From NCBI RefSeq assembly GCF_000308655.1, contig NZ_BAGC01000045.1:1-56709 (forward strand): a stretch of DNA of 56,709 nt, in the 5' to 3' direction. Origin of the DNA: Nocardia niigatensis NBRC 100131. GTDB taxonomy: Bacteria; Actinomycetota; Actinomycetes; Mycobacteriales; Mycobacteriaceae. The notes beneath the pieces are model-generated. The model saw only the letters and a program-made list of their open reading frames with translations. It was not told the origin of the DNA and searched no databases. Shown here piece by piece: positions 37,182 to 46,568 of this stretch (the first letter of the stretch is position 1; each line of letters starts with the position of its first letter). Position numbers and translations under genes: made by a program.

Positions 37182-38558
37182 ATGACAGTCGCCCGGTCCG
37201 CCGAGTCAGTTCAAGCAGTCATCAAGGCATACGACGTTCGCGGAGTGGTCGGAGAGCAGATCGACGCGGACTTCGTCCGGGACGTCGCCGGTTCCTTCGC
37301 CCGGCTGATGCGCGGCGAGGGCGCCCAGCGCCTCGTCATCGGTCACGATATGCGCGACTCCTCACCGGAATTGGCCGCCGCCTTCGCCGACGGCGTGCTC
37401 GCCCAGGGTCTCGATGTGGTGCACATCGGCCTGGCCTCCACCGACCAGCTCTACTTCGCCTCCGGCCACCTGGACTGCCCCGGGGCCATGTTCACCGCCA
37501 GCCACAATCCCGCCAAGTACAACGGCATCAAGCTGTGCCGTGCCAAGGCGCTGCCGGTCGGTCAGGACACCGGCCTGGCCACCATCACCGATGAGGTCGT
37601 CGCCGGCGTTCCCGCCTTCGACGGGCCGCGCGGCACCGAGACCCGCGAGGACCTGCTCTCGGCCTACGCCGACTTCCTGCACAAGCTGGTGGATCTGAGC
37701 TCCTCGCGCCCGCTGCGCATCGCGGTGGACGCCGGCAACGGCATGGGCGGCTACACCGTGCCCGCCGTGCTGGGCACGCTGCCGCAGTACACCATCGAAC
37801 CGCTGTTCTTCGAACTCGACGGCAGCTTCCCCAATCACGAGGCCAATCCGCTGGATCCGAAGAACCTGGTGGATCTGCAGGACCACGTCCGCAAGACCGG
37901 CGCCGACCTCGGCCTGGCCTTCGACGGCGACGCCGACCGCTGCTTCGTGGTGGACGAGAAGGGCGACCCGGTCTCCCCGTCGGCCATCACCGGCCTGGTG
38001 GCCGAGCGCGAGCTGACCAAGGAGCCGGGCGCGACCGTCATCCACAACCTGATCACCTCCCGCGCGGTGCCGGAGCTGGTGACCGAGCTGGGCGGCACCC
38101 CGGTGCGCACCCGGGTCGGTCACTCGTTCATCAAGCAGCAGATGGCGGCCACCGGCGCGATCTTCGGCGGCGAGCACTCGGCGCACTACTACTTCCGCGA
38201 CTTCTGGGGCGCCGACTCCGGCATGCTCGCGGCCCTGCACGTGCTGGCCGCCCTCGGCGAGAAGGACCGGCCGATGTCGGAACTGGCCTCGGCGTACGCG
38301 ACGTACGCGGCGTCCGGGGAGATCAACTCGACGGTCGCGGACGCGCAGGAGCGGACCACGGCCGTGCTCGAGGCCTACGGCAAGCGGGCGAAATCGGTCG
38401 ATCGGCTGGACGGCGTGACCGTGCAGCTGGCCGACGGCGCGTGGTTCAACCTGCGCGCCTCCAACACCGAACCGCTGCTGCGGCTCAATGTCGAAGCGCG
38501 ATCGCAGGATGAAGTAGACGCACTCGTAACCGAGATCCTGAGCATCGTCCGCGCCTGA
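37182..38558 (+). CDS. pmmA: Phosphomannomutase
   Basis: Interconverts mannose 6-phosphate and mannose 1-phosphate, feeding GDP-mannose for lipoarabinomannan-type glycolipids and protein mannosylation. The 458-residue product has the phosphoserine loop TASHNPAKYNG (Ser107), the magnesium loop DGDADR (248-253), the sugar-binding GGEHSAHYYF and the phosphate-binding RASNTEPLLR. The ATG at 37182 follows GGTGGGGG. With the downstream SIS and manA genes it forms a mannose-metabolism cluster like Rv3257c-Rv3255c. Confidence 0.96.
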   Translation: MTVARSAESVQAVIKAYDVRGVVGEQIDADFVRDVAGSFARLMRGEGAQRLVIGHDMRDSSPELAAAFADGVLAQGLDVVHIGLASTDQLYFASGHLDCPGAMFTASHNPAKYNGIKLCRAKALPVGQDTGLATITDEVVAGVPAFDGPRGTETREDLLSAYADFLHKLVDLSSSRPLRIAVDAGNGMGGYTVPAVLGTLPQYTIEPLFFELDGSFPNHEANPLDPKNLVDLQDHVRKTGADLGLAFDGDADRCFVVDEKGDPVSPSAITGLVAERELTKEPGATVIHNLITSRAVPELVTELGGTPVRTRVGHSFIKQQMAATGAIFGGEHSAHYYFRDFWGADSGMLAALHVLAALGEKDRPMSELASAYATYAASGEINSTVADAQERTTAVLEAYGKRAKSVDRLDGVTVQLADGAWFNLRASNTEPLLRLNVEARSQDEVDALVTEILSIVRA

Positions 38559-38631
38559 CTGGAATAGTGGAATCACAGAGCTTGGATTCACCAGCGTCTG
38601 GTGACCCGATGAGGGGAGGTGGCAACGCCCG

Positions 38632-39819
38632 ATGATCGCTGGGACACCGGTACTCGACCTCGATGACGTCGCCTCGCTGGAGGCGGCGGACGCCGGAGGC
38701 GTCCTGCGCTCCGCCGCGTCGGGGGGAGCCCAGGTAAGGGCAACCGCCGCGGCGCTTTCCGAGGATGCACTGGCCCGACTGACCGATCTGCGGCCGCGCA
38801 GTCTGGTCCTGGTGTCGGGCAGCGGGCGCGCCGCACGCGCGGCGTCGCTCCTGATCGCGGCCCTGGGTGATCGCACGAGTATGCCGCTGGTACCGGCGAC
38901 TTCGATCCCGCCGTGGGTCGGGCCGCTGGACGTGGTGCTGGTGGCGGGCGACGACGCGGGTGATCCGCAGCTTGCCGAATCGATGGACCGTGCACTTCGA
39001 CGGGGTGCCGAGGTGGTCGTCGCCGCGCCGGACGAGGGACCCATCCGGGCGGCCGCCGCCGGGCGCGCCACCATTCTCGCGCCGCGGGTGCGGGTCCTCG
39101 ACCAAAACCGTATGCTGCGCTATCTGGCCGCGGGCCTGGCCGTGCTGGCCACCATCGACCCGCACCGCACCACGCCGCTGGTGCCCGAATTGAACGCTCT
39201 CGCGGACCTGCTCGACGAAGAGGCGCTGCGCGACGGACCGCAACACGAGACCTTCCACAATCCCGCCAAGACCCTGGCCACCCGCATGCAGCAGCGCAAG
39301 CGCCTGGTGCTGGCCGGTGATTCCGGCGCCGCCACCGTGCTCGCCGAGCACGGCGCCGAGGTGCTGCTGGCCACGGCCGGGCACACCGCTACCGCGGTCA
39401 CGCTCTCGGAAGCAGTTGCGGCGCACGGCCGGCTGGTCGCCGCCGCCGGGATGGCCGCCCCCGGATTCGATCCGCTGTTCCACGACGAGCAGCTGGACGG
39501 GCCGGCGCCGGTGGAGCAGGTGCGGGTGTTCGTGGTGAGCGCCGATCCGGACGAGGCGAAGGTGCGCCGGCGACTGGCCGTGTTCGGGTCCGACGCCGGG
39601 CTGGTCGACACCGACCTGATCACCGTGGACACCGAGGTGGCCACCGCAGCCACCGTTGCCGCCGAGGCGGAGGGGCGGACCGCGCCCGCTGCCCAGGGTG
39701 GTGAGCTGGAAAAGCTTGCGGTACTCGCACTTCGGCTGGAGATGGCGGCCGCCTATCTCCGACTACTCGGTTCCCGCCCGGCCAACGGACCGGGACGCTA
39801 CGACGGGGGCAATTACTAG
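38632..39819 (+). CDS. SIS-domain protein, TobH-like (Rv3256c-like)
   Basis: The 395-residue product has a Rossmann-like sugar-isomerase (SIS) core (SLVLVSGSGRAARAASLLIA, then VVLVAGDDAGDPQLAESMDRALRRGAEVV, residues about 60-135) and a second, poorly conserved half. It is related to phosphoglucose/phosphomannose isomerases, but its activity is not known. GGGAGGTGG precedes the ATG. The stop codon overlaps the manA start (TAGTG), so the two are translationally coupled and a role in mannose phosphate supply is likely. Confidence 0.82.
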   Translation: MIAGTPVLDLDDVASLEAADAGGVLRSAASGGAQVRATAAALSEDALARLTDLRPRSLVLVSGSGRAARAASLLIAALGDRTSMPLVPATSIPPWVGPLDVVLVAGDDAGDPQLAESMDRALRRGAEVVVAAPDEGPIRAAAAGRATILAPRVRVLDQNRMLRYLAAGLAVLATIDPHRTTPLVPELNALADLLDEEALRDGPQHETFHNPAKTLATRMQQRKRLVLAGDSGAATVLAEHGAEVLLATAGHTATAVTLSEAVAAHGRLVAAAGMAAPGFDPLFHDEQLDGPAPVEQVRVFVVSADPDEAKVRRRLAVFGSDAGLVDTDLITVDTEVATAATVAAEAEGRTAPAAQGGELEKLAVLALRLEMAAAYLRLLGSRPANGPGRYDGGNY

Positions 39820-41081
39820 TGCACGAACTCGTTGGTGCGCTGCGTTCCTACGCATGGGGTTCGCGCACCGCGCTCGCTCAGCTGTGCGGACGACCCGTCC
39901 CCTCCGCGCATCCGGAGGCCGAACTCTGGTTCGGCGCCCACCCCGCCGATCCGGCACGCGTGCAGATCAACGGGCACAGCGAATCCCTGCTGGAGCTGGT
40001 CTGCTCCGACCCGCAGCGCGAACTCGGGCCGGTGGCGGGCGAATTCGGCGGACGGCTGCCGTTCCTGCTGAAGATCCTGGCCGCCGAGGAACCGCTCTCG
40101 CTGCAGGCGCACCCCAGCATCGAGCAGGCCCGGGCCGGGTTCGCGCGGGAGAACCACAGCGGGGTCGCCATCGACTCCCCCATGCGCAACTACCGCGACG
40201 AGAACCACAAGCCCGAACTCGTGGTGGCGCTGGACCGTTTCGAGGCGCTGGCCGGATTCCGCGATCCGCGCCGGACCGTGCGCCTGCTCAACGCCCTCGA
40301 CGTGCCGGAGCTGAGCCAGTACGCCGAACTGCTTGCCGCCCAGCCCGACTCGGCGGGGCTGCGCACGCTGTTCACCACGTGGATCGCGCTGCCGCAGAGC
40401 AGTCTGAGCACGCTGCTGCCGAAGGTGCTCGACGGCTGCGTGCGGTATCTGTCGGAAGCCGGCAGCGGTGGCAAGGATTTCGTGGCCGAGGTGCGCACCG
40501 CGCTCGAACTCGCCGAGGCCTATCCCGGCGACGCCGGGGTGCTGGCGGCGCTGCTGCTCAACCGCATCACCCTCGAACCCGGTGAGGGCCTGTTCCTGGA
40601 TGCCGGGAACCTGCACGCGTACCTGCGCGGGGTGGGCGTGGAGATCATGGCCAACTCCGACAATGTGCTGCGCGGCGGGCTCACGCCCAAGCACGTGGAT
40701 GTGCCGGAGCTGCTGCGGGTGCTGGACTTCGAGCCGCTGGATCTGCCCGTCATCGAGGCGGAGCGGGTGTCGGACAGCGTATTCCGCTATCACACGCCGG
40801 CGCCCGAATTCGGGCTCAGCCGTTTCGAACTGGCCGCGGGCGCCGAGCCGGTGCCGGTGGTGCAGTCGGGGCCGGTGATCGCGCTGGTCACCCACGGGCG
40901 GGTGAAGTTGTCCCAGGGCAATCACGAGCTGATCGTGGAACGCGGGCACGCGGCGTGGATCTCGGCCGCGGACGGCGGGATTCGCGCGCAGGCGTTCCCC
41001 GCCGCTCCGGGTGACGGTGCCGGAGCCGACGCTGGGGACGGCTCGGCGCAGCTGTTCTGTGCCGCGGTCGGCGAGGAGTGA
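39819..41081 (+). CDS. manA: Mannose-6-phosphate isomerase, class I
   Basis: Zinc enzyme that links fructose 6-phosphate to mannose 6-phosphate. The 420-residue product has the class I zinc ligands in SLQAHPSIEQA, the ENHKPELVVAL segment with its Glu, and the LDAGNLHAYLRG histidine. The GTG start overlaps the previous stop codon by one base. The C-terminus has a short Gly/Ala/Asp-rich insertion, not conserved. Together with pmmA it provides mannose 1-phosphate from fructose 6-phosphate. Confidence 0.95.
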   Translation: MHELVGALRSYAWGSRTALAQLCGRPVPSAHPEAELWFGAHPADPARVQINGHSESLLELVCSDPQRELGPVAGEFGGRLPFLLKILAAEEPLSLQAHPSIEQARAGFARENHSGVAIDSPMRNYRDENHKPELVVALDRFEALAGFRDPRRTVRLLNALDVPELSQYAELLAAQPDSAGLRTLFTTWIALPQSSLSTLLPKVLDGCVRYLSEAGSGGKDFVAEVRTALELAEAYPGDAGVLAALLLNRITLEPGEGLFLDAGNLHAYLRGVGVEIMANSDNVLRGGLTPKHVDVPELLRVLDFEPLDLPVIEAERVSDSVFRYHTPAPEFGLSRFELAAGAEPVPVVQSGPVIALVTHGRVKLSQGNHELIVERGHAAWISAADGGIRAQAFPAAPGDGAGADAGDGSAQLFCAAVGEE

Positions 41082-41159
41082 CGTCCGGGCTCTAGTAGGC
41101 TCTCCCGGTCAAAGGCGTTTTAGGACAAAACGGACATAGATTCGGGAAGGGGCGGTTCA

Positions 41160-42101
41160 TTGTCTGCGGGCGGCGGTAAGAAGGCCATCCTGGCGGCGCT
41201 GAGCGCGAACGCCGGTATCGCGGTGGCCAAATTCGTGGGCGCGGCCATCACCGGGTCGGCGTCCATGCTGGCCGAGGCCGTGCACTCGGTGGCCGACACC
41301 TCCAATCAGGGACTGCTGCTGCTCGGCCAGCGCCGCGCGGAACAGGAGGCCGACCAGCTGCACCCGTTCGGCTACGGGCGCAACCGGTACTTCTATTCGT
41401 TCGTGGTCGCGCTGGTCATCTTCGCGCTCGGCTCGGTGTACGCGATCTGGGAGGGCATCCACAAGATCCAGCATCCCGAGGAGCTGACCAATCCGATCGT
41501 CGCGATCGTCATCCTCGGGCTCGCCATCTGCCTGGAGGGCTTCAGCTTCATCACCGCCATGCGGGAATCCAAGCCGCTCAAGGGCGATTCGAGCTGGTGG
41601 CGGTTCATCCGCAACTCGCGCAATCCAGAACTGCCGGTGGTGCTGCTGGAGGACTCGGGCGCGCTCATCGGCCTGATCTTCGCCTTCGTGGCCATCAGCC
41701 TGACCATGATCACCGGCGATCCGGTGTGGGACGGTGTGGGCACCCTGGCCATCGGCCTGCTGCTCGGCGCCATCGCCGTCATCCTCATCGTCGAGATGCA
41801 GAGCCTGCTCATCGGCGAGGGCGCGACGCCCGAGGAGGACGCCAAGATCCGCACCGCGCTCGTCGACGACCGGCACATCGACCGGGTCATCCACCTGCGC
41901 ACCCAGTACCTGGGCCCGGAGGAAATGCTGGTGGCGGCAAAGGTTTCCATCGTGCCCGGCCTGGAGATCGTCGAAATCGCCACCGCCATCGACGACGCCG
42001 AAGCCCGCGTGCGCGCCGAGGTACCGGCCGCCCGGGTCATCTACCTGGAGCCGGATCTGTATCGCACACAACCGGACTCCCCCGCCTCCCCGCGCCTCTA
42101 G
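41160..42101 (+). CDS. Cation diffusion facilitator family transporter
   Basis: CDF proteins export zinc, iron, manganese or related ions. The 313-residue product has six hydrophobic segments, the TM2 HSVADTSNQ motif (the usual HxxxD site), EDSGALIGL in TM5, a GEGATPEED turn and a C-terminal cytoplasmic domain. The metal cannot be told; the TM2/TM5 pair is H-D and E-D rather than the pure zinc-type HxxxD. TTG at 41160 follows GGGAAGGGG. It may be read through from manA, 78 bases upstream. Confidence 0.9.
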   Translation: MSAGGGKKAILAALSANAGIAVAKFVGAAITGSASMLAEAVHSVADTSNQGLLLLGQRRAEQEADQLHPFGYGRNRYFYSFVVALVIFALGSVYAIWEGIHKIQHPEELTNPIVAIVILGLAICLEGFSFITAMRESKPLKGDSSWWRFIRNSRNPELPVVLLEDSGALIGLIFAFVAISLTMITGDPVWDGVGTLAIGLLLGAIAVILIVEMQSLLIGEGATPEEDAKIRTALVDDRHIDRVIHLRTQYLGPEEMLVAAKVSIVPGLEIVEIATAIDDAEARVRAEVPAARVIYLEPDLYRTQPDSPASPRL

Positions 42102-42162
42102 CGGACGGCTCGGCTGCCGTCGACAGTGGGGACCCGGGCCGGCGGCTGACAACTCGACCAAT

Positions 42163-42191
42163 GTCGGGGGTACCCAATGCGTTACCCCGAC
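42163..42191. terminator. Hairpin between converging genes
   Basis: GTCGGGGGTA and TTACCCCGAC pair with one bulge across a 9-base loop, between the CDF stop and the end of the DUF3052 gene. There is no T tract on either side, so efficiency is uncertain. Confidence 0.4.
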
Positions 42192-42212
42192 CGACACGAA
42201 ATCAGTTGTCGC

Positions 42213-42614
42213 CTATCGGTCGGCGAGGCGGACCACGAACCGCAGCCCCGACCAGGTGTCGTCGATGGCGGCGACCTTGTTGTCGACCAGGCCCTGGGCC
42301 AAACCGTAGTCACGGGCGGCGTTCTCACCGAGGTCGGTGGGGACGCCGCTCGCCTTCTTGGGCCAGGCCAGCCACAGTCCGCCGTCGATCGCCAGCCGCT
42401 GCCGCCACCCGGCGAACCGGCGCGTCAGGGTGGCGCGGTCCGGGCAGAATCCGAGGATCACGTCGTAGGGACCGGCGCCCGCCCGGCGATGCACCTCGAC
42501 CCCGCCGGGCAGTTCACCGAGCTCGAAACCCGCTGGCGCATCGGCCAGCAGCACCCGGCTCTCGGCCTTGATGCCGAGCTTGCGCGGCAAGGGTGTGCCC
42601 GAATATCCGGCCAT
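42213..42614 (-). CDS. DUF3052 family protein
   Basis: The 133-residue product begins MAGYSGTPLPRKLGIK, typical of this family, followed by VILGFCPDRATLTRRF and LWLAWPKKASGVPTDLGEN. It is cytoplasmic and of unknown function; the family often lies near S-adenosylmethionine or pyruvate dehydrogenase genes in actinobacteria. The ATG at 42614 is 17 bases after the flavoprotein stop, so it belongs to that operon. A longer upstream frame overlaps the flavoprotein gene and is not used. Confidence 0.85.
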   Translation of the reverse strand: MAGYSGTPLPRKLGIKAESRVLLADAPAGFELGELPGGVEVHRRAGAGPYDVILGFCPDRATLTRRFAGWRQRLAIDGGLWLAWPKKASGVPTDLGENAARDYGLAQGLVDNKVAAIDDTWSGLRFVVRLADR

Positions 42615-42631
42615 GATCGCAAGCGTAGCAA

Positions 42632-44113
42632 TCAGATGCGCCAGTGGTCGGTGAGCAGTTCGAGGGGGTCGGTGGGGACGCCGAACTCGGTGCGCAGGGC
42701 GTGGCGGGCGGCGTAGTAGCCGTTCATGCCGTGCACGCCGGGGCCGGGCGGGGTGGCCGAAGAGCACAGATAGACGCCGGATAGCGGGGTCGAGTACGGG
42801 TTCCAGCGGGGGGCGGGGCGGAAGACGGTCTGGCGCAAGGTCATCGCGCCCGCGGAGATATCGCCGCCGACGTAGTTGGGGTTGTGGGCGGGCATGGTGG
42901 CGGCGGTGCGCACGTGGGTGGCGAGGACGAGATCGCGGAAACCGGGGGCGAATCGCTCGACCTGGGCGGTGACGGCCTCGGTGAGGTCCTCGGCGGAACC
43001 GTTGGGGACGTGGGCGTAGGTGTAGAGGGTGTGCTTGCCCTCCGGGGCTCGGGTGGGATCGACGACGCCGGGCTGGATGGCCAGCACGTAGGGGCGGTCG
43101 GCGTGCCGGCCTGCGGCGACGGCCTTTTCGGCCGCGACGGCCTCGGCGCGAGTGCCGACCAGGTGCAGGGTGCCGGCGCGATCACAGCCCGCGGCCTGCC
43201 ACGGGACGGGCCCGTCGAGTGCGAAGTCCACCTTGCAGGCGGCGCCGCCGTAGCGGAACCGGTCGAGCGCGAAGTTGTATCGCGCGGGCAGGGTCGCGAT
43301 GCGCTGGAGTTCGGCGGGCGCCACATCCAGCAGCACCGCCCGGACCTCGTCGAATTCGTCCAAGGAGTCGACACGGTGGCCGGTGTGGATCCGGCCGCCA
43401 TGGGTTTTCAGATCGTCGGCGAGCGCGTCCACGATGGCCTGACTGCCGCCGCGCGGAACCGGCCAGCCACCCACATGGGCGAGGGTGCCGAGCAGCATCG
43501 CGACGCCCGCGCCCGGCACCCCGCGCGGGGGCCGGATGGCGTGGGCGGCGACGCCGGTCAGCAGGGCGGGGGCGAGGTCCTCGCGAAAACGCATGTTCCA
43601 CAACGGTGTCGACTGTTCGAGCACCCGGCGGACGAAGCGCAGTTCGATGCCCGGGTCCAGGTGCAGCAGTCCGGCCGGGTCGATCGGCGGGTGCCGCAGG
43701 TCCGACATGGCCAGCCCGACCAGGTCCTCCCACTTGCGCACCAGCGGTCCGAACAGTCGCCGCCAGGAGCCGCCGTCGCGGCCCAGGCCGTCGGCGGTGT
43801 GGTCGAGGTCGCGCCAGGCCAGGCCGGCGTGGCCGCCGTCGAGCGGATGCGCGTAGGACACCTGCGGGGTGAGCAGTTCGACGCCGTGCGCCTTCAGGTC
43901 GAAGGCCCGGAAGAAGGGGGACGCCAGCGCCATGGGGTGCGCGCCCGCGCACAGGTCGTGGTGGAAGCCGGGCAGGGTTACCTCGCCGGTGCGGCAGCCG
44001 CCGCCGATGCTGTTCGAGGCCTCGTAGACCTCCACGTCGAGTCCGGCCCGGGCCAGGATCACCGCCGCCGCCAGCCCGTTGGGACCCGATCCGACCACCA
44101 CAGCGTCAGCCAT
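42632..44113 (-). CDS. Phytoene dehydrogenase-like FAD oxidoreductase (PYROXD2/CrtI-like)
   Basis: The 493-residue product has an N-terminal Rossmann FAD motif (VVVGSGPNGLAAAVILARAG), the second dinucleotide region near VPRGGSQAIVDALADDL, and the C-terminal SGVYLCSSATPPGPGVHGMNGYY that contacts FAD in CrtI-like enzymes. No carotenoid genes are nearby, so a carotenoid role is not supported. The ATG at 44113 starts the Rossmann fold directly. It lies 47 bases after the TetR gene and probably forms the operon TetR, flavoprotein, DUF3052. Confidence 0.87.
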   Translation of the reverse strand: MADAVVVGSGPNGLAAAVILARAGLDVEVYEASNSIGGGCRTGEVTLPGFHHDLCAGAHPMALASPFFRAFDLKAHGVELLTPQVSYAHPLDGGHAGLAWRDLDHTADGLGRDGGSWRRLFGPLVRKWEDLVGLAMSDLRHPPIDPAGLLHLDPGIELRFVRRVLEQSTPLWNMRFREDLAPALLTGVAAHAIRPPRGVPGAGVAMLLGTLAHVGGWPVPRGGSQAIVDALADDLKTHGGRIHTGHRVDSLDEFDEVRAVLLDVAPAELQRIATLPARYNFALDRFRYGGAACKVDFALDGPVPWQAAGCDRAGTLHLVGTRAEAVAAEKAVAAGRHADRPYVLAIQPGVVDPTRAPEGKHTLYTYAHVPNGSAEDLTEAVTAQVERFAPGFRDLVLATHVRTAATMPAHNPNYVGGDISAGAMTLRQTVFRPAPRWNPYSTPLSGVYLCSSATPPGPGVHGMNGYYAARHALRTEFGVPTDPLELLTDHWRI

Positions 44114-44160
44114 GGATTCAGCGTAAGCCGCGTCGGGCGAGTGGCGACGCAACCGTGGGG

Positions 44161-44739
44161 TCAGTCACGGCGAACCCATTGGGCGACCAGAATTTCCAGG
44201 CGCTCGTCACGAAAGTCGGGCCGCAGCCGGCCGCCTCGATCCAGCGTGGCCAGTCCGTGCATGGAGCTCCAGGCGACCTCGGTGAAGGTTTCGGGGTCGT
44301 GCGGCGGCGCGAAGGGGGCGAAGGTACGCAGCAGTTCGCCGAAGGCGTCCTTGAGCGGCTGGGGCGCGTCGGGACCGAACTTCAGATCCGTGCGCAGCAG
44401 GAACATGGCGTCGTAGAGCGCGGCGCGGTCGCGCGCGAACTCGAAGTAGCCCTGGACCACGGCCCGCAGCGCCTGTTCCGGGGCGGGGGCGGATTCCCGC
44501 AATTGCCGTACGGTGGCGGCCAATTCGACGCAGCCCTCCACCGCGACGGCCGAGACGATGGCGTCCTTGCCGGCGAAGTGGCTGTACAGCACGGGCTGGC
44601 TGTATTCGATGCGTTCGGCCAGTTTGCGCACGGTGACCGCGTCCCAGCCTTCGGTCTCGGCGATCTCGCGAGCGGTGTCGACGATGCGCTGCCGGCGTTC
44701 GGTGCGCTCGCGTTCCTTACGGGTCTGGATGGCGCTCAT
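44161..44739 (-). CDS. TetR-family regulator
   Basis: The 192-residue product has a TetR N-terminal domain (RRQRIVDTAREIAETEGWD, VTVRKLAERIEYSQPVLYSHFAGKDAIV) and an all-helical ligand domain with FAPFAPPHDPETF. It probably controls its own operon, with the flavoprotein gene 47 bases downstream. The ATG at 44739 is preferred; a TTG 6 bases upstream is possible. A palindrome suited to a TetR dimer is at 44748-44762, just before the start. Confidence 0.92.
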   Translation of the reverse strand: MSAIQTRKERERTERRQRIVDTAREIAETEGWDAVTVRKLAERIEYSQPVLYSHFAGKDAIVSAVAVEGCVELAATVRQLRESAPAPEQALRAVVQGYFEFARDRAALYDAMFLLRTDLKFGPDAPQPLKDAFGELLRTFAPFAPPHDPETFTEVAWSSMHGLATLDRGGRLRPDFRDERLEILVAQWVRRD

Positions 44740-44747
44740 GACCAAAC

Positions 44748-44762
44748 TCTAGCACCGCTAGA
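44748..44762. promoter_or_regulatory. Candidate TetR operator
   Basis: TCTAGC-ACC-GCTAGA is a perfect 6-3-6 palindrome at 44748-44762, 9 bases upstream of the TetR start. Self-repression is the natural guess. Confidence 0.5.
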
Positions 44763-44781
44763 CAAGCTAACGATGAATAAG

Positions 44782-45240
44782 TCAGCGTTGTTTCATCAGG
44801 CTGGCCCGCTCCTGCGCGGGGAGATCGCGCACCTCGGGCACCAGCACCGACGCGAGGACACCACGGCGAAGGCGATTCCACCCACCAGCGCGACGGCCGG
44901 CGCACCGAAGCGAGCGGACAGCGGGCCCACCGCCAGCCGGCCGACCGGAATCGCCGCGAAGGACAGCAGATCACCGCAGGCCGTCACCCGCGACAGCATG
45001 GCACGCGGAACATGCTGCTGCAGCGACACTTCCGAAGCGATGTCCAGGGCGGCGAATCCCACCCCGGCCAGGAGGGCGCGGCCCAGCAGCAGCGGCAGAC
45101 CCGCCCCGAAACCCAATGCCAGCAGCCCGAATCCGGCCGAACACCCCGAGGAGCTGCCCGGCGCGCAACAGATATCGGAACGTCAGCCGGTACATCAGCG
45201 CGCTCACGGCTAACGGTCCCAGCGCCCGCACCCCAGCGCC
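44782..45240 (-). pseudogene. Remnant of an MFS transporter (C-terminal part, frameshifted)
   Basis: Three segments in different frames join into one MFS-like C-terminus: LGPLAVSALMYRLTFRYLL near 45130-45225, then GFGAGLPLLLGRALLAG and VSLQQHVPRAMLSRVTACGD near 44870-45116, then VLVPEVRDLPAQERASLMKQ ending at a stop at 44782-44784. Frameshifts fall near 45115-45140 and near 44850-44860. The first eight or so TM helices are missing; the region upstream is noncoding, then the manB hairpin. This looks like decay of a lost transporter gene. Confidence 0.75.
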
Positions 45241-45379
45241 AGCCCTCAGGCCGCACGGCGAATCCCCGCTGGCGGCACTCGCTTCGGAATAATCTCCGAC
45301 TGCGATCGGATGCTGTCGTCGCCCGCCATCGCGGATGATTGCCGACCACGACGTAACGAATGTCGAACTGCTGGAACGG

Positions 45380-45415
45380 GATCGGCCGTCCACCGGGGAA
45401 GGTGGACGGCCGATC
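45380..45415 (-). terminator. Hairpin after the mannose-1-phosphate guanylyltransferase gene
   Basis: Perfect 15-base arms (45380-45394 and 45401-45415) with a 6-base loop, 18 bases past the stop. The following sequence is only slightly T-rich. Confidence 0.65.
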
Positions 45416-45432
45416 GAGGGGTTTCGTGGGGG

Positions 45433-46524
45433 TCAGACGTCGGTGGAGAAGCGGATGCCGCCGTCGGGGATGTCGACGCCGGGCCAGATACGGGCGCCGC
45501 GGAGGAGTTCGCAGCGGGCGCCGACATTGGCGCCGTCGCCGATGACGGCGTCGCGGACCAGGGCGCGCGGACCGATGCGGGCGCCGAAGCCGATGATCGA
45601 ACGTTCCACGGTGGCACCGGCTTCCACGCGGGCGCCGTCGAAGAGGATCGCGCCGTCGAGGCGGGCGCCCGCGCCGACCTCGGCGCCGCGGCCGACGACC
45701 GTGCCGCCGATGAGCAGCGCGCCGGGGGCGACTCCCGCACCGGAGTGAACCAGGGATTCGCCGCGCTGGCCCGGCAGGGCCGGGGACGGGGCGATGCCGC
45801 GGACCAGGTCGGCCGAGCCGCGCACGAAGTCCTCGGGGGTGCCCATGTCACGCCAGTAGGAGACGTCCACGTGGCCCTGGATGTGCGCGCCCTCGGCGAG
45901 CAGCGACGGGAAGGTCTCCCGCTCGACCGACACCGGCCGGCCCGCGGGGATCTTCTCGATGTACTCGCGGCGGAACACGTAGCAGCCCGCGTTGATCTGG
46001 TCGGTCGGCGGATCCTGGGTCTTCTCCAGGAACGCGGTGACCCGGCCGTTCTCGTCGGTGGGGACGCAGCCGAAGGCGCGGGGGTCGCTGACCCGCACCA
46101 GGTGCAGGGTGACGTCCGCACCGGACGTGTGGTGGGTCTCGAGCACCCCGCCCAGCTCGGTGCCGCCGAGCACGTCGCCGTTGAACACCAGGACGGTGTC
46201 GGCGCGCAGCTTGGGCAGCACGTTGCGGATGCCGCCGCCGGTGCCGAGCGGTTCGGTCTCGGTGACGTATTCCAGCTCGAGGCCGAGGTCGGAGCCGTCA
46301 CCGAAGTGCTCCTCGAACACCTCCGCCTTGTAGGAGGTGCCGAGCACCACATGCGTGATGCCGGCGTCGGCGATGCGGGCCAGCAGATGCTGCAGGAACG
46401 GCAGTCCGGCCGTGGGCAGCATCGGCTTGGGGGCGGACAAGGTCAGCGGACGCAGGCGGGTGCCCTGGCCTCCGACCAGGATCACCGCGTCCGTGGACCC
46501 GGCGGTGTTACCGCTGTTCGCCAT
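45433..46524 (-). CDS. manB: Mannose-1-phosphate guanylyltransferase (GDP-mannose pyrophosphorylase, Rv3264c-like)
   Basis: Makes GDP-mannose from mannose 1-phosphate and GTP. The 363-residue product has the nucleotide-binding VGGQGTRLRPLT, the VFNGDVLGG metal site, and a C-terminal left-handed beta-helix with hexapeptide repeats (SGAGVAPGALLIGGTVVGR onward, about 255-345). GGGGAGAAG precedes the ATG. It acts with pmmA and manA earlier in the window. In M. tuberculosis the name manB is used; elsewhere manC. Confidence 0.93.
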   Translation of the reverse strand: MANSGNTAGSTDAVILVGGQGTRLRPLTLSAPKPMLPTAGLPFLQHLLARIADAGITHVVLGTSYKAEVFEEHFGDGSDLGLELEYVTETEPLGTGGGIRNVLPKLRADTVLVFNGDVLGGTELGGVLETHHTSGADVTLHLVRVSDPRAFGCVPTDENGRVTAFLEKTQDPPTDQINAGCYVFRREYIEKIPAGRPVSVERETFPSLLAEGAHIQGHVDVSYWRDMGTPEDFVRGSADLVRGIAPSPALPGQRGESLVHSGAGVAPGALLIGGTVVGRGAEVGAGARLDGAILFDGARVEAGATVERSIIGFGARIGPRALVRDAVIGDGANVGARCELLRGARIWPGVDIPDGGIRFSTDV

Positions 46525-46568
46525 CTTCTCCCCTGTTGTCAGGTTGTCAGGAATGCGCTCCCGTGATG

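Noticed and set aside
42163..42191. Operator for the DUF3052 gene
   Set aside because: It lies downstream of both converging genes, so it is more likely a weak terminator.
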